64,000 nucleotides of DNA from Streptomyces sp. LBL (GCF_029893585.1 NZ_JARXYX010000001.1:62001-126000); one strand, 5' to 3'; counted from the stretch's first letter, positions 41,840 to 50,247 are shown. Numbers and translations are program-made. Notes: generated by a model not told the origin, from the letters alone.

Positions 41840-42793
41840 GTGCGAGACATCGCCGTGTTCAGCGGGAGCGCCCATCCCGAACTGGCCCAGGAGGTCTGCG
41901 CGCATCTCGGTGTGCCTCTGAGCCCCACCCGGGTCAGCCGGTTCGCCAACGACTGTCTGGAGGTACAGCTTCAGGCCAACTGCCGGGAACGGGATGTCTT
42001 CCTCATCCAGCCGCTGGTCAGGCCGGTTCAGGAGAACCTGGTGGAGCTGCTGCTGATGTGTGACGCGGCCCGCGGGGCCTCGGCCGGACGCATCAGCGTG
42101 GTCATGCCGCACTATTCGTATGCCCGCTCCGACAAGAAGGACGCGCCCCGCATCTCGCTGGGCGGGCGGCTGGTCGCCGATCTGATGGTGGCCGCGGGCG
42201 CCAGCCGGGTGCTGGCCATGACGCTGCACTCGCCGCAGGTCCACGGCTTCTTCTCGGTCCCGGTCGATCACCTGCACGCCTTGCGCGAGCTCGCCGCGCA
42301 CTTCCGGCAGTACGACCTGACCCGGACCACCGTCGTCTCGCCGGACCTCGGCAACGCCAAGGAGGCCGCCGCGTTCGCCCGGATGCTCGGCGCCCAGGTG
42401 GCCGCGGGCGCCAAGCAGCGGTTCGCGGACGACCGGGTCAGCATCAACTCCGTCATCGGCGAGGTCGCCGGCCGGGATGTCATCGTGCTGGACGACGAGA
42501 TCGCCAAGGGGAGTACGGTCCTGGAGCTCCTCGATCGGCTGCGGGAGCTGGGACCGCGCTCGATCCGGGTCGCCTGCACGCACGGCCTGTTCGCGGACAG
42601 GGCGCTGAAGCGGATCGGGGAGCAGCCCGACGTCCTGGAGATCGTGTGCACCAACACGGTGCCGGTCCCGATGGAGGAGCGCACCGACAAGCTGCGCATC
42701 CTGACCGTCGCCCCGGCGCTCGCCGAGGCGGTACGCCGTATCCATAACGGTGAGTCCGTCAGTTCTCTGTTCGACGCGCCGCGCACCGAATAG
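41840..42793 (+). CDS. Divergent ribose-phosphate diphosphokinase
   Basis: 317 aa from GTG 41840. Phosphoribosyl-transferase double fold of PRPP synthetases: MPHYSYARSDKKDAPRISLGGRLVADL (ATP/Mg region), VVSPDLGNAKEAAAFARMLG, and the PRPP loop VIVLDDEIAKGST. Compared with the housekeeping enzyme the ATP-loop RQD(R/K)K is changed to YARSDKK and the catalytic-loop GGVxRA to LGNAKEA. This is therefore probably a secondary paralogue, perhaps for a special nucleotide supply. Confidence 0.85.
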   Translation: MRDIAVFSGSAHPELAQEVCAHLGVPLSPTRVSRFANDCLEVQLQANCRERDVFLIQPLVRPVQENLVELLLMCDAARGASAGRISVVMPHYSYARSDKKDAPRISLGGRLVADLMVAAGASRVLAMTLHSPQVHGFFSVPVDHLHALRELAAHFRQYDLTRTTVVSPDLGNAKEAAAFARMLGAQVAAGAKQRFADDRVSINSVIGEVAGRDVIVLDDEIAKGSTVLELLDRLRELGPRSIRVACTHGLFADRALKRIGEQPDVLEIVCTNTVPVPMEERTDKLRILTVAPALAEAVRRIHNGESVSSLFDAPRTE

Positions 42794-42803
42794 ACCGGGG
42801 CGT

Positions 42804-42887
42804 CACCGCGAGTCCCTTCAGGCAGGGGTGCCACCGAGAGTTCCTTCGGACCGGGACACCCCCGCGAGCCCCTTGAGGCTCGGGGCC
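42804..42887. repeat. Three imperfect 28-nt repeats ending in a hairpin
   Basis: CACCGCGAGTCCCTT, CACCGAGAGTTCCTT and CCCCGCGAGCCCCTT recur every 28 nt. The last folds as CGAGCC / GGCTCG with a 6-nt loop (42865-42882), likely the terminator of the PRPP synthetase gene. The array lies between it and a convergent STAS gene. Confidence 0.65.
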
Positions 42888-42979
42888 GCCCCAAGGCCCC
42901 GAAGCCGCGGGCGGTGGGCGGCGGGGGCGGCCGCCGTGACGCCGGGGGCGGCGCGGTCGGCGACCGGAAGCGGCCGGGG

Positions 42980-43423
42980 TCACACCGAGCCGGACGTGGC
43001 CCCGGGCTGCTCCAGCGCCGCGTCCAGCGTCGGCATCGGCGGCAGCGTCCGGGACAACCCGGTCACCCGCAGGACCCGCAGGGTGAGCGGGTGCGTGCAG
43101 ACCAGGAGCAGGTGCCCGCCGTTCCCGAGTATCCGGCTGCGGGCGCGGTGGAGCAGGCGCAGCCCGGAGCAGTCGAAGAACTCCACACCGCTGAGGTCGA
43201 TCACCAGACGGACGCCGGGACGCCCGGTCACCCGGTCCAGGTACGGGATGATCTCCATGGCCGCGACGATGTCGATCTCCCCGCGGAACTCCAGCACCGT
43301 GTGGCCCCGGTCCTGGTGGACGCGCAGATGCCGGGTGAACGGTACAGGTTCCTGCTGCACGACGACCTCGCCTCCCACCGGTTCCGCAGCGGCGCGGAGT
43401 GCGCTCAATTCCGTTCCCCGCAC
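42980..43423 (-). CDS. STAS-domain anti-sigma factor antagonist
   Basis: 147 aa from GTG 43423. STAS fold at about residues 35-135: LEFRGEIDIVAAMEIIPYL, VRLVIDLSGVEFFDCSGLRLL. The serine in DCSG is the usual phosphorylation site of anti-anti-sigma factors. The partner kinase is not adjacent. A SpoIIE phosphatase with a kinase-like domain lies 16 kb away at 59945, a possible but unproven partner. Confidence 0.88.
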   Translation of the reverse strand: MRGTELSALRAAAEPVGGEVVVQQEPVPFTRHLRVHQDRGHTVLEFRGEIDIVAAMEIIPYLDRVTGRPGVRLVIDLSGVEFFDCSGLRLLHRARSRILGNGGHLLLVCTHPLTLRVLRVTGLSRTLPPMPTLDAALEQPGATSGSV

Positions 43424-43495
43424 TGCAAGTTACCCTCGATGGAGTGAATTTGAGCATGTTCGATTGACATATGTCTTCGAATTGTGAGGGCTGTC

Positions 43496-43933
43496 CTACG
43501 ACAGGGCGTGCCAGGCCTTGGAAAGTGCCTGGCGGAACTGCTGGGTCTGGTGCGGTGTGAGGTCCCGCACCATCCGCTCCTCCAGTTCCCGTACGAGCTC
43601 CTCGTGTCGGGCGAGCAGCTCGCGGCCGGCGTCGGTCAGCAGGATCAGCAGCTCGCGGCGGTTTCGGGGGTTGCGTTCGCGGCGCACCAGCCCGCGGTTC
43701 TCCAGTGACCGTACGAGATCGGCGATCGACTGGGCGGTGACGAACGAGTCACGGGCCAGCTGGGCGGCGGACAGTCCGTCGTGCCGCTCCAGGACGGTGA
43801 GCGCGGTGTACTGCAGTGAGGTGATCCCGGACGGCCTGACCAGCTCGTCCAGGTGGGATCGCACGACGAGCTCCACTTGTTTCACCATGTAGAGAAGCGA
43901 CGGGGACGCCTTGGCTGCCTGGGTGTCGAGCAT
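43496..43933 (-). CDS. MarR-family transcriptional regulator
   Basis: 145 aa. Winged-helix domain: LQYTALTVLERHDGLSAAQLA, FVTAQSIADLVRSLENRGLV and the wing RRERNPRNRRELLILLT. It is divergent from an aldehyde dehydrogenase/alcohol dehydrogenase operon, with two palindromes in the 115-nt gap, so it most likely represses that operon and itself and responds to an aromatic alcohol, aldehyde or acid. Confidence 0.92.
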   Translation of the reverse strand: MLDTQAAKASPSLLYMVKQVELVVRSHLDELVRPSGITSLQYTALTVLERHDGLSAAQLARDSFVTAQSIADLVRSLENRGLVRRERNPRNRRELLILLTDAGRELLARHEELVRELEERMVRDLTPHQTQQFRQALSKAWHALS

Positions 43934-43950
43934 GATTTCACCCTAGAGCA

Positions 43951-44017
43951 TTGACAGGAAACCTGTCTGTAAAGAGACTGCGGACAAGGCTGCGAACCAA
44001 CAGGAATCCTGTTGGTT
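43951..44017. promoter_or_regulatory. Two MarR operators in the divergent promoter
   Basis: Site 1, GACAGGAAACCTGTC (43953-43967), overlaps a plus-strand -35 TTGACA (43951-43956). Site 2 is a perfect 23-nt palindrome with arms AACCAACAGGA / TCCTGTTGGTT around A (43995-44017). Both contain the core ACAGGA-A-(A/T)CCTGT and their centres are 46 bp apart. Confidence 0.8.
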
Positions 44018-44048
44018 GAAATCTTGGCAATGAAGTTGAGGAGTGGTG

Positions 44049-45503
44049 ATGACCACCTTCGAGATCGAACCCGGCCGGCTGTTCATCGCAGGTCAGTGGC
44101 GCGAGGCCGCCGACGGAACGCGCACCGAGGTGGTCGACCCGTCCCGGGGTGCGGTCGTCACCACCGTCGCGGAAGCGGGCGCCGCCGACGTGGACGCCGC
44201 GGTGCGGGCCGCCCGGGAGGCCTTCGGCGCGGGCGCCTGGTCCGCACTGAGCGGCCGCGAACGCGGCCGGATCCTGCACCGGGTCGCCGAGCTGATCCGG
44301 GAGAACGCCGACGACCTCGCCCGCCTGGAGAGCCTTGACGTGGGCAAGCCGATCACGCTGTGCCACGCGGTCGACGTGACGAACGCGGCCAACGACTACG
44401 AGCACTTCGCCGCCCTCGCCCACACCCTGCACGGCTCGAACCGCGACACACCCATGAACGCCCTCGCCTACACCCGACGCGAGCCGCTCGGCGTGGTCGC
44501 GGCGATCACCCCCTTCAACTTCCCGCTGATCCTGGCCGGGTCCAAGATCGCCCCGGCGCTGGCGGCCGGCAACACCGTCGTGCACAAGCCGGCCGACGAG
44601 ACGCCGCTCAGTGCCCTCTACATGGCCCGCCTGTTCCAGGAGGCGGGCGTCCCGGACGGCGTGGTCAACGTGGTCACGGGATCGGGTCCGGTGGCCGGGG
44701 AGGCTCTGCTGCGGCACAGCGGCGTCGACAAGATCGCCTTCACCGGCTCGACCGCCGTCGGCCGGCACGCCGCGAGCGTCGCCGGTGAGTCCCTCAAGCC
44801 CGTCACCATGGAGCTCGGTGGCAACGCGGCGCACGTGGTCTTCGAGGACGCCGACCTGGAGAAGGCGGTCGGCGCGGTCATCAAGGGCTTCGTCTTCAAC
44901 ACCGGCCAGTTCTGCATGGGCGGCCCCCGGCTGCTGGTGGCCCGGTCGGTGTACAGCACCCTGCTCGGCATCCTCGCCGACGCGGTGCCCGGCGTCCCGG
45001 TCGGCGACCCCCGGCAGCCCGAGACGGTCGTTGGGCCGATGGCGGGGGAGAAGCACCTGAAGAAGGTCGAGGAGTACGTCGCCCTGGCCCGCAAGGAGGG
45101 CGGCCGCGTCGTCTGCGGCGGTGAGCGTCTCGACCTGGACGGCGGCTACTACTACCGGCCGACCGTGATCGCCGACCTGCCCAACGACTCCCGGGTCGTC
45201 CAGGAGGAGATCTTCGGCCCGGTCCTCACCGTGCAGCCCTTCGACTCCGAGGACGAGGCGGTCGCCCTCGCCAACTCCACGCCGTACGGGCTGGCTTCGG
45301 GCGTCCAGACCACGGACCTGGCCCGCGCCCACCGGGTCGCCGAGCGGCTCCAGGCCGGCATCGTCTGGATCAACGACTGGGCGATGCTCGACCCCGCGGT
45401 GCCCTTCGGCGGGGTCAAGGACTCCGGCTTCGGCCGCGAGTACGGGCCCGAGGCGTTGGCCGCCTACACCAAGGTCAAATCCGTCGTCGTCTCGCTCGAC
45501 TGA
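44049..45503 (+). CDS. NAD-dependent aldehyde dehydrogenase
   Basis: 484 aa from ATG 44049 (GAGGAG, 5-nt spacing; GTG 44043 is also possible). ALDH superfamily: AAITPFNFPLILAGSKIAPALAAGN, glutamate in MELGGNA, catalytic cysteine in NTGQFCMGG, and EEIFGPVLTV. It is closest to betaine-aldehyde/benzaldehyde dehydrogenase types. It is first gene of a two-gene operon with a zinc alcohol dehydrogenase, consistent with sequential oxidation of an alcohol to an acid. Confidence 0.93.
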   Translation: MTTFEIEPGRLFIAGQWREAADGTRTEVVDPSRGAVVTTVAEAGAADVDAAVRAAREAFGAGAWSALSGRERGRILHRVAELIRENADDLARLESLDVGKPITLCHAVDVTNAANDYEHFAALAHTLHGSNRDTPMNALAYTRREPLGVVAAITPFNFPLILAGSKIAPALAAGNTVVHKPADETPLSALYMARLFQEAGVPDGVVNVVTGSGPVAGEALLRHSGVDKIAFTGSTAVGRHAASVAGESLKPVTMELGGNAAHVVFEDADLEKAVGAVIKGFVFNTGQFCMGGPRLLVARSVYSTLLGILADAVPGVPVGDPRQPETVVGPMAGEKHLKKVEEYVALARKEGGRVVCGGERLDLDGGYYYRPTVIADLPNDSRVVQEEIFGPVLTVQPFDSEDEAVALANSTPYGLASGVQTTDLARAHRVAERLQAGIVWINDWAMLDPAVPFGGVKDSGFGREYGPEALAAYTKVKSVVVSLD

Positions 45504-45536
45504 GCGCGCTCTGCAAGGAACAAAGGAGTACCTGCG

Positions 45537-46643
45537 ATGTCCCTCACCACCCGCGCCGCCGTCGTCGAGTCCGGCGGGGCACCCTTCACTCTCAGCGACG
45601 TCGAACTCGACGAGCCGGGCCCGCAGGAGGCGGTCGTCCGTATGGCCGCCACCGGCCTGTGTCACACCGACCTCGGTGTGGCGAGCGGCGGACTGCCCTT
45701 CCCTCTCCCCGGAGTCCTCGGGCACGAGGGCGCGGGTGTCGTCGAGGCCGTCGGATCCGCCGTCACCGGCGTCGCCCCCGGCGACCATGTCGTGCTGTCC
45801 TTCACCTCGTGCGGCGGCTGCCGCAACTGCCGGGGCGGCCACCCCGCGTACTGCGCGACCTGGCTGCCGCTGAACCTCATCGGCGGTCGCCGCGCCGACG
45901 GCAGCAGCACCATCAGCCGTGAGGGCGAGCCGCTCGGCGGCCACTTCTTCGGCCAGTCCTCGTTCGCCGAACGCGCGCTGGTCGACGAGCGCAGCCTCGT
46001 CAAGGTCGACCCGGACGTACCGCTGGCGTCGATCGCCCCGCTGGGCTGCGGCGTCCAGACCGGTGTCGGCGCCGTGTGGAACGTGCTGAAGCCGGTCACC
46101 GGCAGCACGATCGTCGTCCTCGGCGCCGGAGCCGTCGGCCTGTCGGCGGTCATGGCCGCCGCCCTCACCCCGGCCACCACCATCGTCGCCGTGGACCGGG
46201 TCGGCGAACGGCTGTCGCTGGCCAAGGAGTTGGGCGCCACCCACACCGTCCACGCCGGCGAGGCCGACCTCGGTGAGGCCCTCGCGGAGATCACCGGCGG
46301 TCAGGGCGCGGACGGCATCGTGGAGACCACGGGCAGCGCCGCCGTCCTGCGCCAGGGCGTGGACGCGCTCGCCGCCCGCGGCACCCTCGTCATCGTCGGA
46401 GCCCCGGCGTTCGGCACCGAGGTCGCCCTGGACGTCAACGGGATGCTGGGCGGCAAGCAGGTCGTCGGCCTCACCCTCGGCGACGCCGAGACGCAGACCT
46501 TCATCCCCGCCCTGGTCCGCCTGGTGAAGGAGGGCCGGCTCCCGCTGCACCGCCTGATCAGCAGCTATCCGTTCGCGGACATCGATCAGGCGGTACGGGA
46601 CATGGTCGCGGGCAAGGCGATCAAGCCGGTGCTCGTCTTCTGA
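45537..46643 (+). CDS. Zinc-dependent alcohol dehydrogenase (aryl-alcohol type)
   Basis: 368 aa. Catalytic zinc site in GLCHTDLGV and GHEGAGVVEAVG; structural zinc cysteines CGGCRNCRGGHPAYC; NAD motif VLGAGAVGLSAVMAA. Length and the GCGVQTGVGAVWNVLKP segment match class III-like aryl-alcohol or geraniol dehydrogenases. It sits 33 nt downstream of the aldehyde dehydrogenase under the same MarR-controlled promoter. Confidence 0.92.
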   Translation: MSLTTRAAVVESGGAPFTLSDVELDEPGPQEAVVRMAATGLCHTDLGVASGGLPFPLPGVLGHEGAGVVEAVGSAVTGVAPGDHVVLSFTSCGGCRNCRGGHPAYCATWLPLNLIGGRRADGSSTISREGEPLGGHFFGQSSFAERALVDERSLVKVDPDVPLASIAPLGCGVQTGVGAVWNVLKPVTGSTIVVLGAGAVGLSAVMAAALTPATTIVAVDRVGERLSLAKELGATHTVHAGEADLGEALAEITGGQGADGIVETTGSAAVLRQGVDALAARGTLVIVGAPAFGTEVALDVNGMLGGKQVVGLTLGDAETQTFIPALVRLVKEGRLPLHRLISSYPFADIDQAVRDMVAGKAIKPVLVF

Positions 46644-46675
46644 CCCGTCGACGCCCGCGAACCGGATACCGGTAC

Positions 46676-46703
46676 GGCGACTGGCGACTGGCGACTGGCG
46701 GCT
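46676..46703. repeat. Heptanucleotide repeat at convergent junction
   Basis: GGCGACT occurs three times followed by GGCGGCT, just after the alcohol dehydrogenase stop and before the convergent TetR gene. A second imperfect pair GCTGTGGCTGA follows to about 46729. No T-tract terminator is visible. Confidence 0.8.
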
Positions 46704-46818
46704 GTGGCTGAGGCCGGGGCTGTGGCTGACCGTACCGGGACGGCGTACGTCCGCACCCCTGACGACGTGGAGAAGTGGCCCGACCGCGGGGAACAAGGGC
46801 CTGGGCCGCGAAGAGCGC

Positions 46819-47385
46819 TCACCTGCTGGCGTGCAGGGCGACCAGCAGCTGCCAGACCTCGTCGGCGATGCCGGCGGCGTCGGCTTCGAGGAGCCCGTGC
46901 AGCCAGTCGGCCAGCACCCCGGCGAAGGTGGCGGCGACGGCCGAGGCGATCAGGGGCGCGTCCGCCGCGCCGGCGAGTTCGCGCTCACGCAGGCTGTGGG
47001 CCCGCAGGTCCCGGTGCAGAACCCGCCCGAGCGGGCCGCCACCGCCCGGAGCCAGCAGGGCCCGGTACAGGGCGGCATGCGGAGCCAGCGACGCGAAGAA
47101 CACCGCCAGCGCGGGCGGCGCGTGCACCGGGTCGGGCCGCCCGCGCCAGGCGTGCAGCGCCTCCACGGCCTCCCGTACGACATCCGCGCAGGCATCGACC
47201 GCCAGCGCCTCCAGGTCGGCGTAGTGCACATAGAACGTGGCCCGTCCGACCCCCGCCCGCCGCACCAGCGCGGCCACGCCGACCTCCGCCAGGGGACGCT
47301 CGGCGCACTCGTCGAGGAGGGCCCGGCGCAGGCGCTCCCGGGTACGCGCGGCCCGCGGGTCCTCGGGCCCGGCACGGCTCACCAC
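46819..47385 (-). CDS. TetR/AcrR-family regulator
   Basis: 188 aa from GTG 47385. N-terminal HTH TRERLRRALLDECAERPLAE then RRAGVGRATFYVHYADLEAL, with a C-terminal domain of the TetR_C type. It starts 4 nt after the stop of the DUF1304 gene, so the two are cotranscribed, and paired operators lie upstream of that operon. It probably autoregulates together with its membrane partner. Confidence 0.9.
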   Translation of the reverse strand: MVSRAGPEDPRAARTRERLRRALLDECAERPLAEVGVAALVRRAGVGRATFYVHYADLEALAVDACADVVREAVEALHAWRGRPDPVHAPPALAVFFASLAPHAALYRALLAPGGGGPLGRVLHRDLRAHSLRERELAGAADAPLIASAVAATFAGVLADWLHGLLEADAAGIADEVWQLLVALHASR

Positions 47386-47389
47386 CGGC

Positions 47390-47752
47390 TCACCGCGCGA
47401 TCAGGACGGCGCCCAGGGCGAGCACGCCCGGCAGGGCCTGCGCGAACAGGATCCGACGGTTCGCCGTGACGGCCCCGAACACGCCGGCGACCACGACACA
47501 GCACAGGAAGAACACCTGGGCGCGGAAGCCGGTCGGATCCGCGGCGATCAGGCCCCAGACCAGACCGGCCGCGAGGAAGCCGTTGTAGAGCCCCTGATTG
47601 GCGGCCATGGGAGCGGTCGCCCGAGCCATCTCACGGTCGAAGCCGTGCAGTGCCCGGCCGGGCTTCTTCTGCCACAGGAACATCTCCATCACCAGGATGT
47701 AGGCGTGCAGGACGGCCACCAGGCCGACCAGCACCTTCGCGAAAACCTCCAC
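47390..47752 (-). CDS. DUF1304 membrane protein
   Basis: 120 aa from GTG 47752 (AAGGAG). Four predicted transmembrane segments: VLVGLVAVLHAYILVMEMFLW, GLYNGFLAAGLVWGLIA, VFFLCCVVVAGVFGAV and LFAQALPGVLALGAVLI. The family signature HAYILVMEMFLWxKP...MAANQGLYNGFLAAGL is clear. Its role is unknown; being first in an operon with a TetR regulator suggests a stress- or drug-inducible membrane function. Confidence 0.9.
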   Translation of the reverse strand: MEVFAKVLVGLVAVLHAYILVMEMFLWQKKPGRALHGFDREMARATAPMAANQGLYNGFLAAGLVWGLIAADPTGFRAQVFFLCCVVVAGVFGAVTANRRILFAQALPGVLALGAVLIAR

Positions 47753-47790
47753 GTGCGGAGCGCTCCTTCATGTCGAGCAGGCGATTACAT

Positions 47791-47823
47791 GGACAGGTGT
47801 CCAGCATACATGAACAGATGTCC
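47791..47823 (-). promoter_or_regulatory. Paired TetR-type operators before DUF1304-tetR operon
   Basis: GGACAGGTGTCC (47791-47802) and GAACAGATGTCC (47812-47823) share the pattern GRACA-NN-TGTCC inside a 21-nt direct repeat (ACATG...CCAGC). Centres are 21 bp apart, two helical turns, so two dimers would bind the same face. A minus-strand -10-like TGTAAT overlaps the proximal site. Confidence 0.7.
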
Positions 47824-48005
47824 AGCTTCCGTGGGCGCCTGCCCAAGAACTGACGTCTGGGCCGGAACGAGGCGTTCGGCGGGAAAGAGCCCCCGTCGGC
47901 TCGGGAAGTCACCGGTCACCGACTGAATCGGGCGGCTCGGGATATCCGCAACGTACCGGGCAGCGGGACACGAACGTCCCGCGCCCCGAAACCTTCGGAG
48001 GAGAC

Positions 48006-48398
48006 ATGGCCTTGGTGAAAGCGGGTGTCGTCGTGCTCGACTGTGCCGAGCCGGAGAAGCTCGCGGTGTTCTACAAGGAGCTGCTGGAGGCCGAGCAGAC
48101 GCACGAAAGCGCCAACCGGGTGGAGATCAGGGGCGGCGACGGGCTGCGGCTGGCGTTCCGCCGAGACGTGAACGCGACACCGCCGAGCTGGCCCCGTCCC
48201 GAGAACGCCCTCCAGGCCCACCTCGACTTCGTGGTGGAGGACCTGGACGCGGCGGAACGCCGGGTCATCGGACTCGGCGGGCGCCCACTGGAGACGAAGG
48301 ACGTGACCGGCCCCTACGAGGAACGCGGTTTCGCCGACCCGGCCGGCCACTCCTTCACCCTCCGCCTCATCCCGTCGACAGCACCCAAGCAGGGCTGA
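48006..48398 (+). CDS. VOC-family (glyoxalase/bleomycin-resistance) protein
   Basis: 130 aa. One vicinal-oxygen-chelate module pair: VVLDCAEPEKLAVFYKELLEAE, AHLDFVVEDLDAAERRVIGLG and FADPAGHSFTLRLI. This glyoxalase-like subtype often lacks a known substrate. ATG preceded by GGAGGAG. Stands alone; the 27-nt repeat tract follows its stop. Confidence 0.88.
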   Translation: MALVKAGVVVLDCAEPEKLAVFYKELLEAEQTHESANRVEIRGGDGLRLAFRRDVNATPPSWPRPENALQAHLDFVVEDLDAAERRVIGLGGRPLETKDVTGPYEERGFADPAGHSFTLRLIPSTAPKQG

Positions 48399-48474
48399 GC
48401 ACCCGCCGAGGCGTCCAGGGTCGGCCAGGGTGGTCCCGGGCGTCGCCGGGACCACCCGGGGCCCTCGGAGCGGG

Positions 48475-48697
48475 CCGGCAGGCGTCCGCCGGCACCGCGG
48501 GCCGGCAGGCGTCCGCCGGCACCGCGGGACGCCAGGCGTCCGTCGGCACCGCGGGCCACAGGGCCGGCAGGCGTCCGGCGTCGGCCGGGGGTGACGCATC
48601 CGAGCCGTACGGGGTGTACGGCGGCTACAGCCGGACCGCGCCGCACGCGGTGTACGACGACTACGCCCGGACCGAGCAGCGCGGCCCGCGGTCCTGA
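48475..48697 (+). repeat. 27-nt tandem repeat and orphan C-terminal-like tail
   Basis: Three copies of a 27-nt unit (CCGGCAGGCGTCCGCCGGCA...) start at 48475, 48502 and 48529, with a partial fourth. One plus-strand frame reads (AGRQASAGT)n and continues into EPYGVYGGYSRTAPHAVYDDYARTEQ and a stop at 48695-48697, like the tail of a Tyr/Gly-rich protein. No start codon exists in that frame. It is probably a relic or chance frame; the whole 368-nt gap holds no intact gene. Confidence 0.6.
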
Positions 48698-48766
48698 GCG
48701 ACCCGGAAGGACCAGCCCGGGTCCGGATGCTGCTGTGGGTGCATCCGGACCCGGTCGGGGCCCGCG

Positions 48767-49063
48767 TCAGTCGCGGCCGCCCTTTTCACCGGCCGGCCAG
48801 ACGCCGGTGGAGCGTTCGATGGCCTTGGCGCCCGCGCGGTCCACCGCGCTGCGGACCACGGCGAAGAGGGCGCCCTGGACCGCGGCGGCCAGCAGGATCT
48901 CTCCCCAGCGGCGGTCCCGGTCCAGGGCGTCGGGCGCGTCGTCCTCGTGCCGGATCGCCTTCCAGGTCTTCTGGAACGCCAGTCCCGCCAGCGTTCCGCT
49001 CGTCCAGCCCAGTACGAAGCCGAGGGGCTTGTAGGCGAGGGGCAGCTTCTTCTTCTTCGTCAC
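48767..49063 (-). CDS. DUF4235 small membrane protein
   Basis: 98 aa. Lys-rich start MTKKKKLPLAYKPLGFVLGWTSGTLAGLAFQKTWK, then a second hydrophobic segment EILLAAAVQGALFAVVRSAVDRAGA. This matches DUF4235, a small actinobacterial membrane protein of unknown role. It is 14 nt downstream of the hydroquinone-reductase-type gene on the same strand and is probably cotranscribed. Confidence 0.88.
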   Translation of the reverse strand: MTKKKKLPLAYKPLGFVLGWTSGTLAGLAFQKTWKAIRHEDDAPDALDRDRRWGEILLAAAVQGALFAVVRSAVDRAGAKAIERSTGVWPAGEKGGRD

Positions 49064-49077
49064 GTGAGTCTCCTTGG

Positions 49078-50103
49078 TCAGCGGGTGGCTCGGTGGTGGG
49101 CCGGGACCGTCTCGGCCGCCGGCACCGGACCCGGGGGTGTCCCGTCGCCGAACGGCCGGCCGCCCAGCTGCTCCCGGCGATGGGGCGTCAGCCAGCCCGA
49201 CAGATCCGGTCCGAGAGGCACGATGCCGGTCGGATTGACGCCGGTGTGTACCTGGTAGTAGTGCCGCTTGATGTGGTCGAAGTCGACGGTGTCGCCGAAG
49301 CCCGGCGTCTGGTAGAGGTCACGGGCGTACGCCCACAGCACCGCGTTCTCCGCCAGCTTCCACCGGTTGCACTTGAAGTGACCGTGATAGACGGGGTCGA
49401 AACGGACCAGTGTGGTGAACAGCCGGATGTCCGCCTCGGTGATCGTGTCGCCGACCAGATAGCGCTGCCGGCCCAGCCGTGGTGTCAGCAGCTCCAGGCG
49501 GCGGAACACACCGGCGCACGCGGCCTCGTACTCCTCCTGGTCGGTGGCGAAGCCCGCACGGTAGACGCCGTTGTTGACGTCCTCGTAGACCTCCGCCATC
49601 ACCGAGTCGATCTCGTCGCGCAGAGCCCGCGGATACAGGTCGGGCGCCCCTTCCCGGTGCAGGGCCGTCCACTCGGTGGCGAGGTCCAGGGTGAGCTGCT
49701 GGTAGTCGTTGGTGACCAGCTGCCCGCTCGGCACATCCACGATCGCCGGCACGCTCACCCCGCCCGGGTAGTCGGTCTCCCGCCGGTCGTAGGCCTCGCC
49801 GAGGTAGCGGATGCCGAGGACCGGGTCGCGGCCGTCCGGGTCCAGGGTGAAGCGCCAGCTGCGGTCGTCCTGGATCGGATCGGTGATCGCGAGGGAGAGG
49901 GCGCCCTCCAGCCCGAGGAGTCGCCGGGAGACCACCGCCCGGCTCGCCCACGGGCAGGCGCGGCTGACCACGAGACGGTAGCGGCCCGCATCCACCGGCC
50001 AGCCGTCCCTGCCGTCGGCGGTGATCCGGTCCGCGAAGTGGCTCCTGGACCGTTTGAACGCCTTCCTGCCGTATGCGCTGTTGCCGTCCTCGCCGGCACC
50101 CAT
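49078..50103 (-). CDS. Glutathionyl-hydroquinone reductase-type protein (Xi-class GST)
   Basis: 341 aa from ATG 50103 (AAGGAGGAG). N-terminal thioredoxin fold with catalytic CPWA (SRACPWASR), then LVTNDYQQLTLDLATEW, VNNGVYRAGFATDQEEYE and RFDPVYHGHFKCN, all marks of EcpS/YqjG-type enzymes that reduce S-conjugated hydroquinones. Because actinobacteria use mycothiol instead of glutathione, the natural thiol partner may differ (inference). Confidence 0.92.
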   Translation of the reverse strand: MGAGEDGNSAYGRKAFKRSRSHFADRITADGRDGWPVDAGRYRLVVSRACPWASRAVVSRRLLGLEGALSLAITDPIQDDRSWRFTLDPDGRDPVLGIRYLGEAYDRRETDYPGGVSVPAIVDVPSGQLVTNDYQQLTLDLATEWTALHREGAPDLYPRALRDEIDSVMAEVYEDVNNGVYRAGFATDQEEYEAACAGVFRRLELLTPRLGRQRYLVGDTITEADIRLFTTLVRFDPVYHGHFKCNRWKLAENAVLWAYARDLYQTPGFGDTVDFDHIKRHYYQVHTGVNPTGIVPLGPDLSGWLTPHRREQLGGRPFGDGTPPGPVPAAETVPAHHRATR

Positions 50104-50247
50104 GTCTCCTCCTTGCCGTGCTCCGCGGTGCGCCCGCCGCTGTGCGCTGCATTGCGCGCGGCGCCGTGCGCCCGCTCTGGTGAACGCGTTCCCCGTTTTC
50201 CGCCGACGGCACGGTATGAGTCGTACCGGTCGGGGCAGTCGGCGGAG

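Noticed and set aside
43938-46796. 952-codon open frame on the minus strand
   Set aside because: It is antisense to the ALDH and ADH genes, whose motifs are unmistakable. Long mirror frames are expected in very GC-rich DNA, and the translated product is low-complexity Arg/Gly/Asp/His.
48248-50247. Large in-frame upstream extension of the CDF transporter gene
   Set aside because: It runs antisense to the DUF4235 and hydroquinone-reductase-type genes; the CDF N-terminal helix begins just after GTG 50248.
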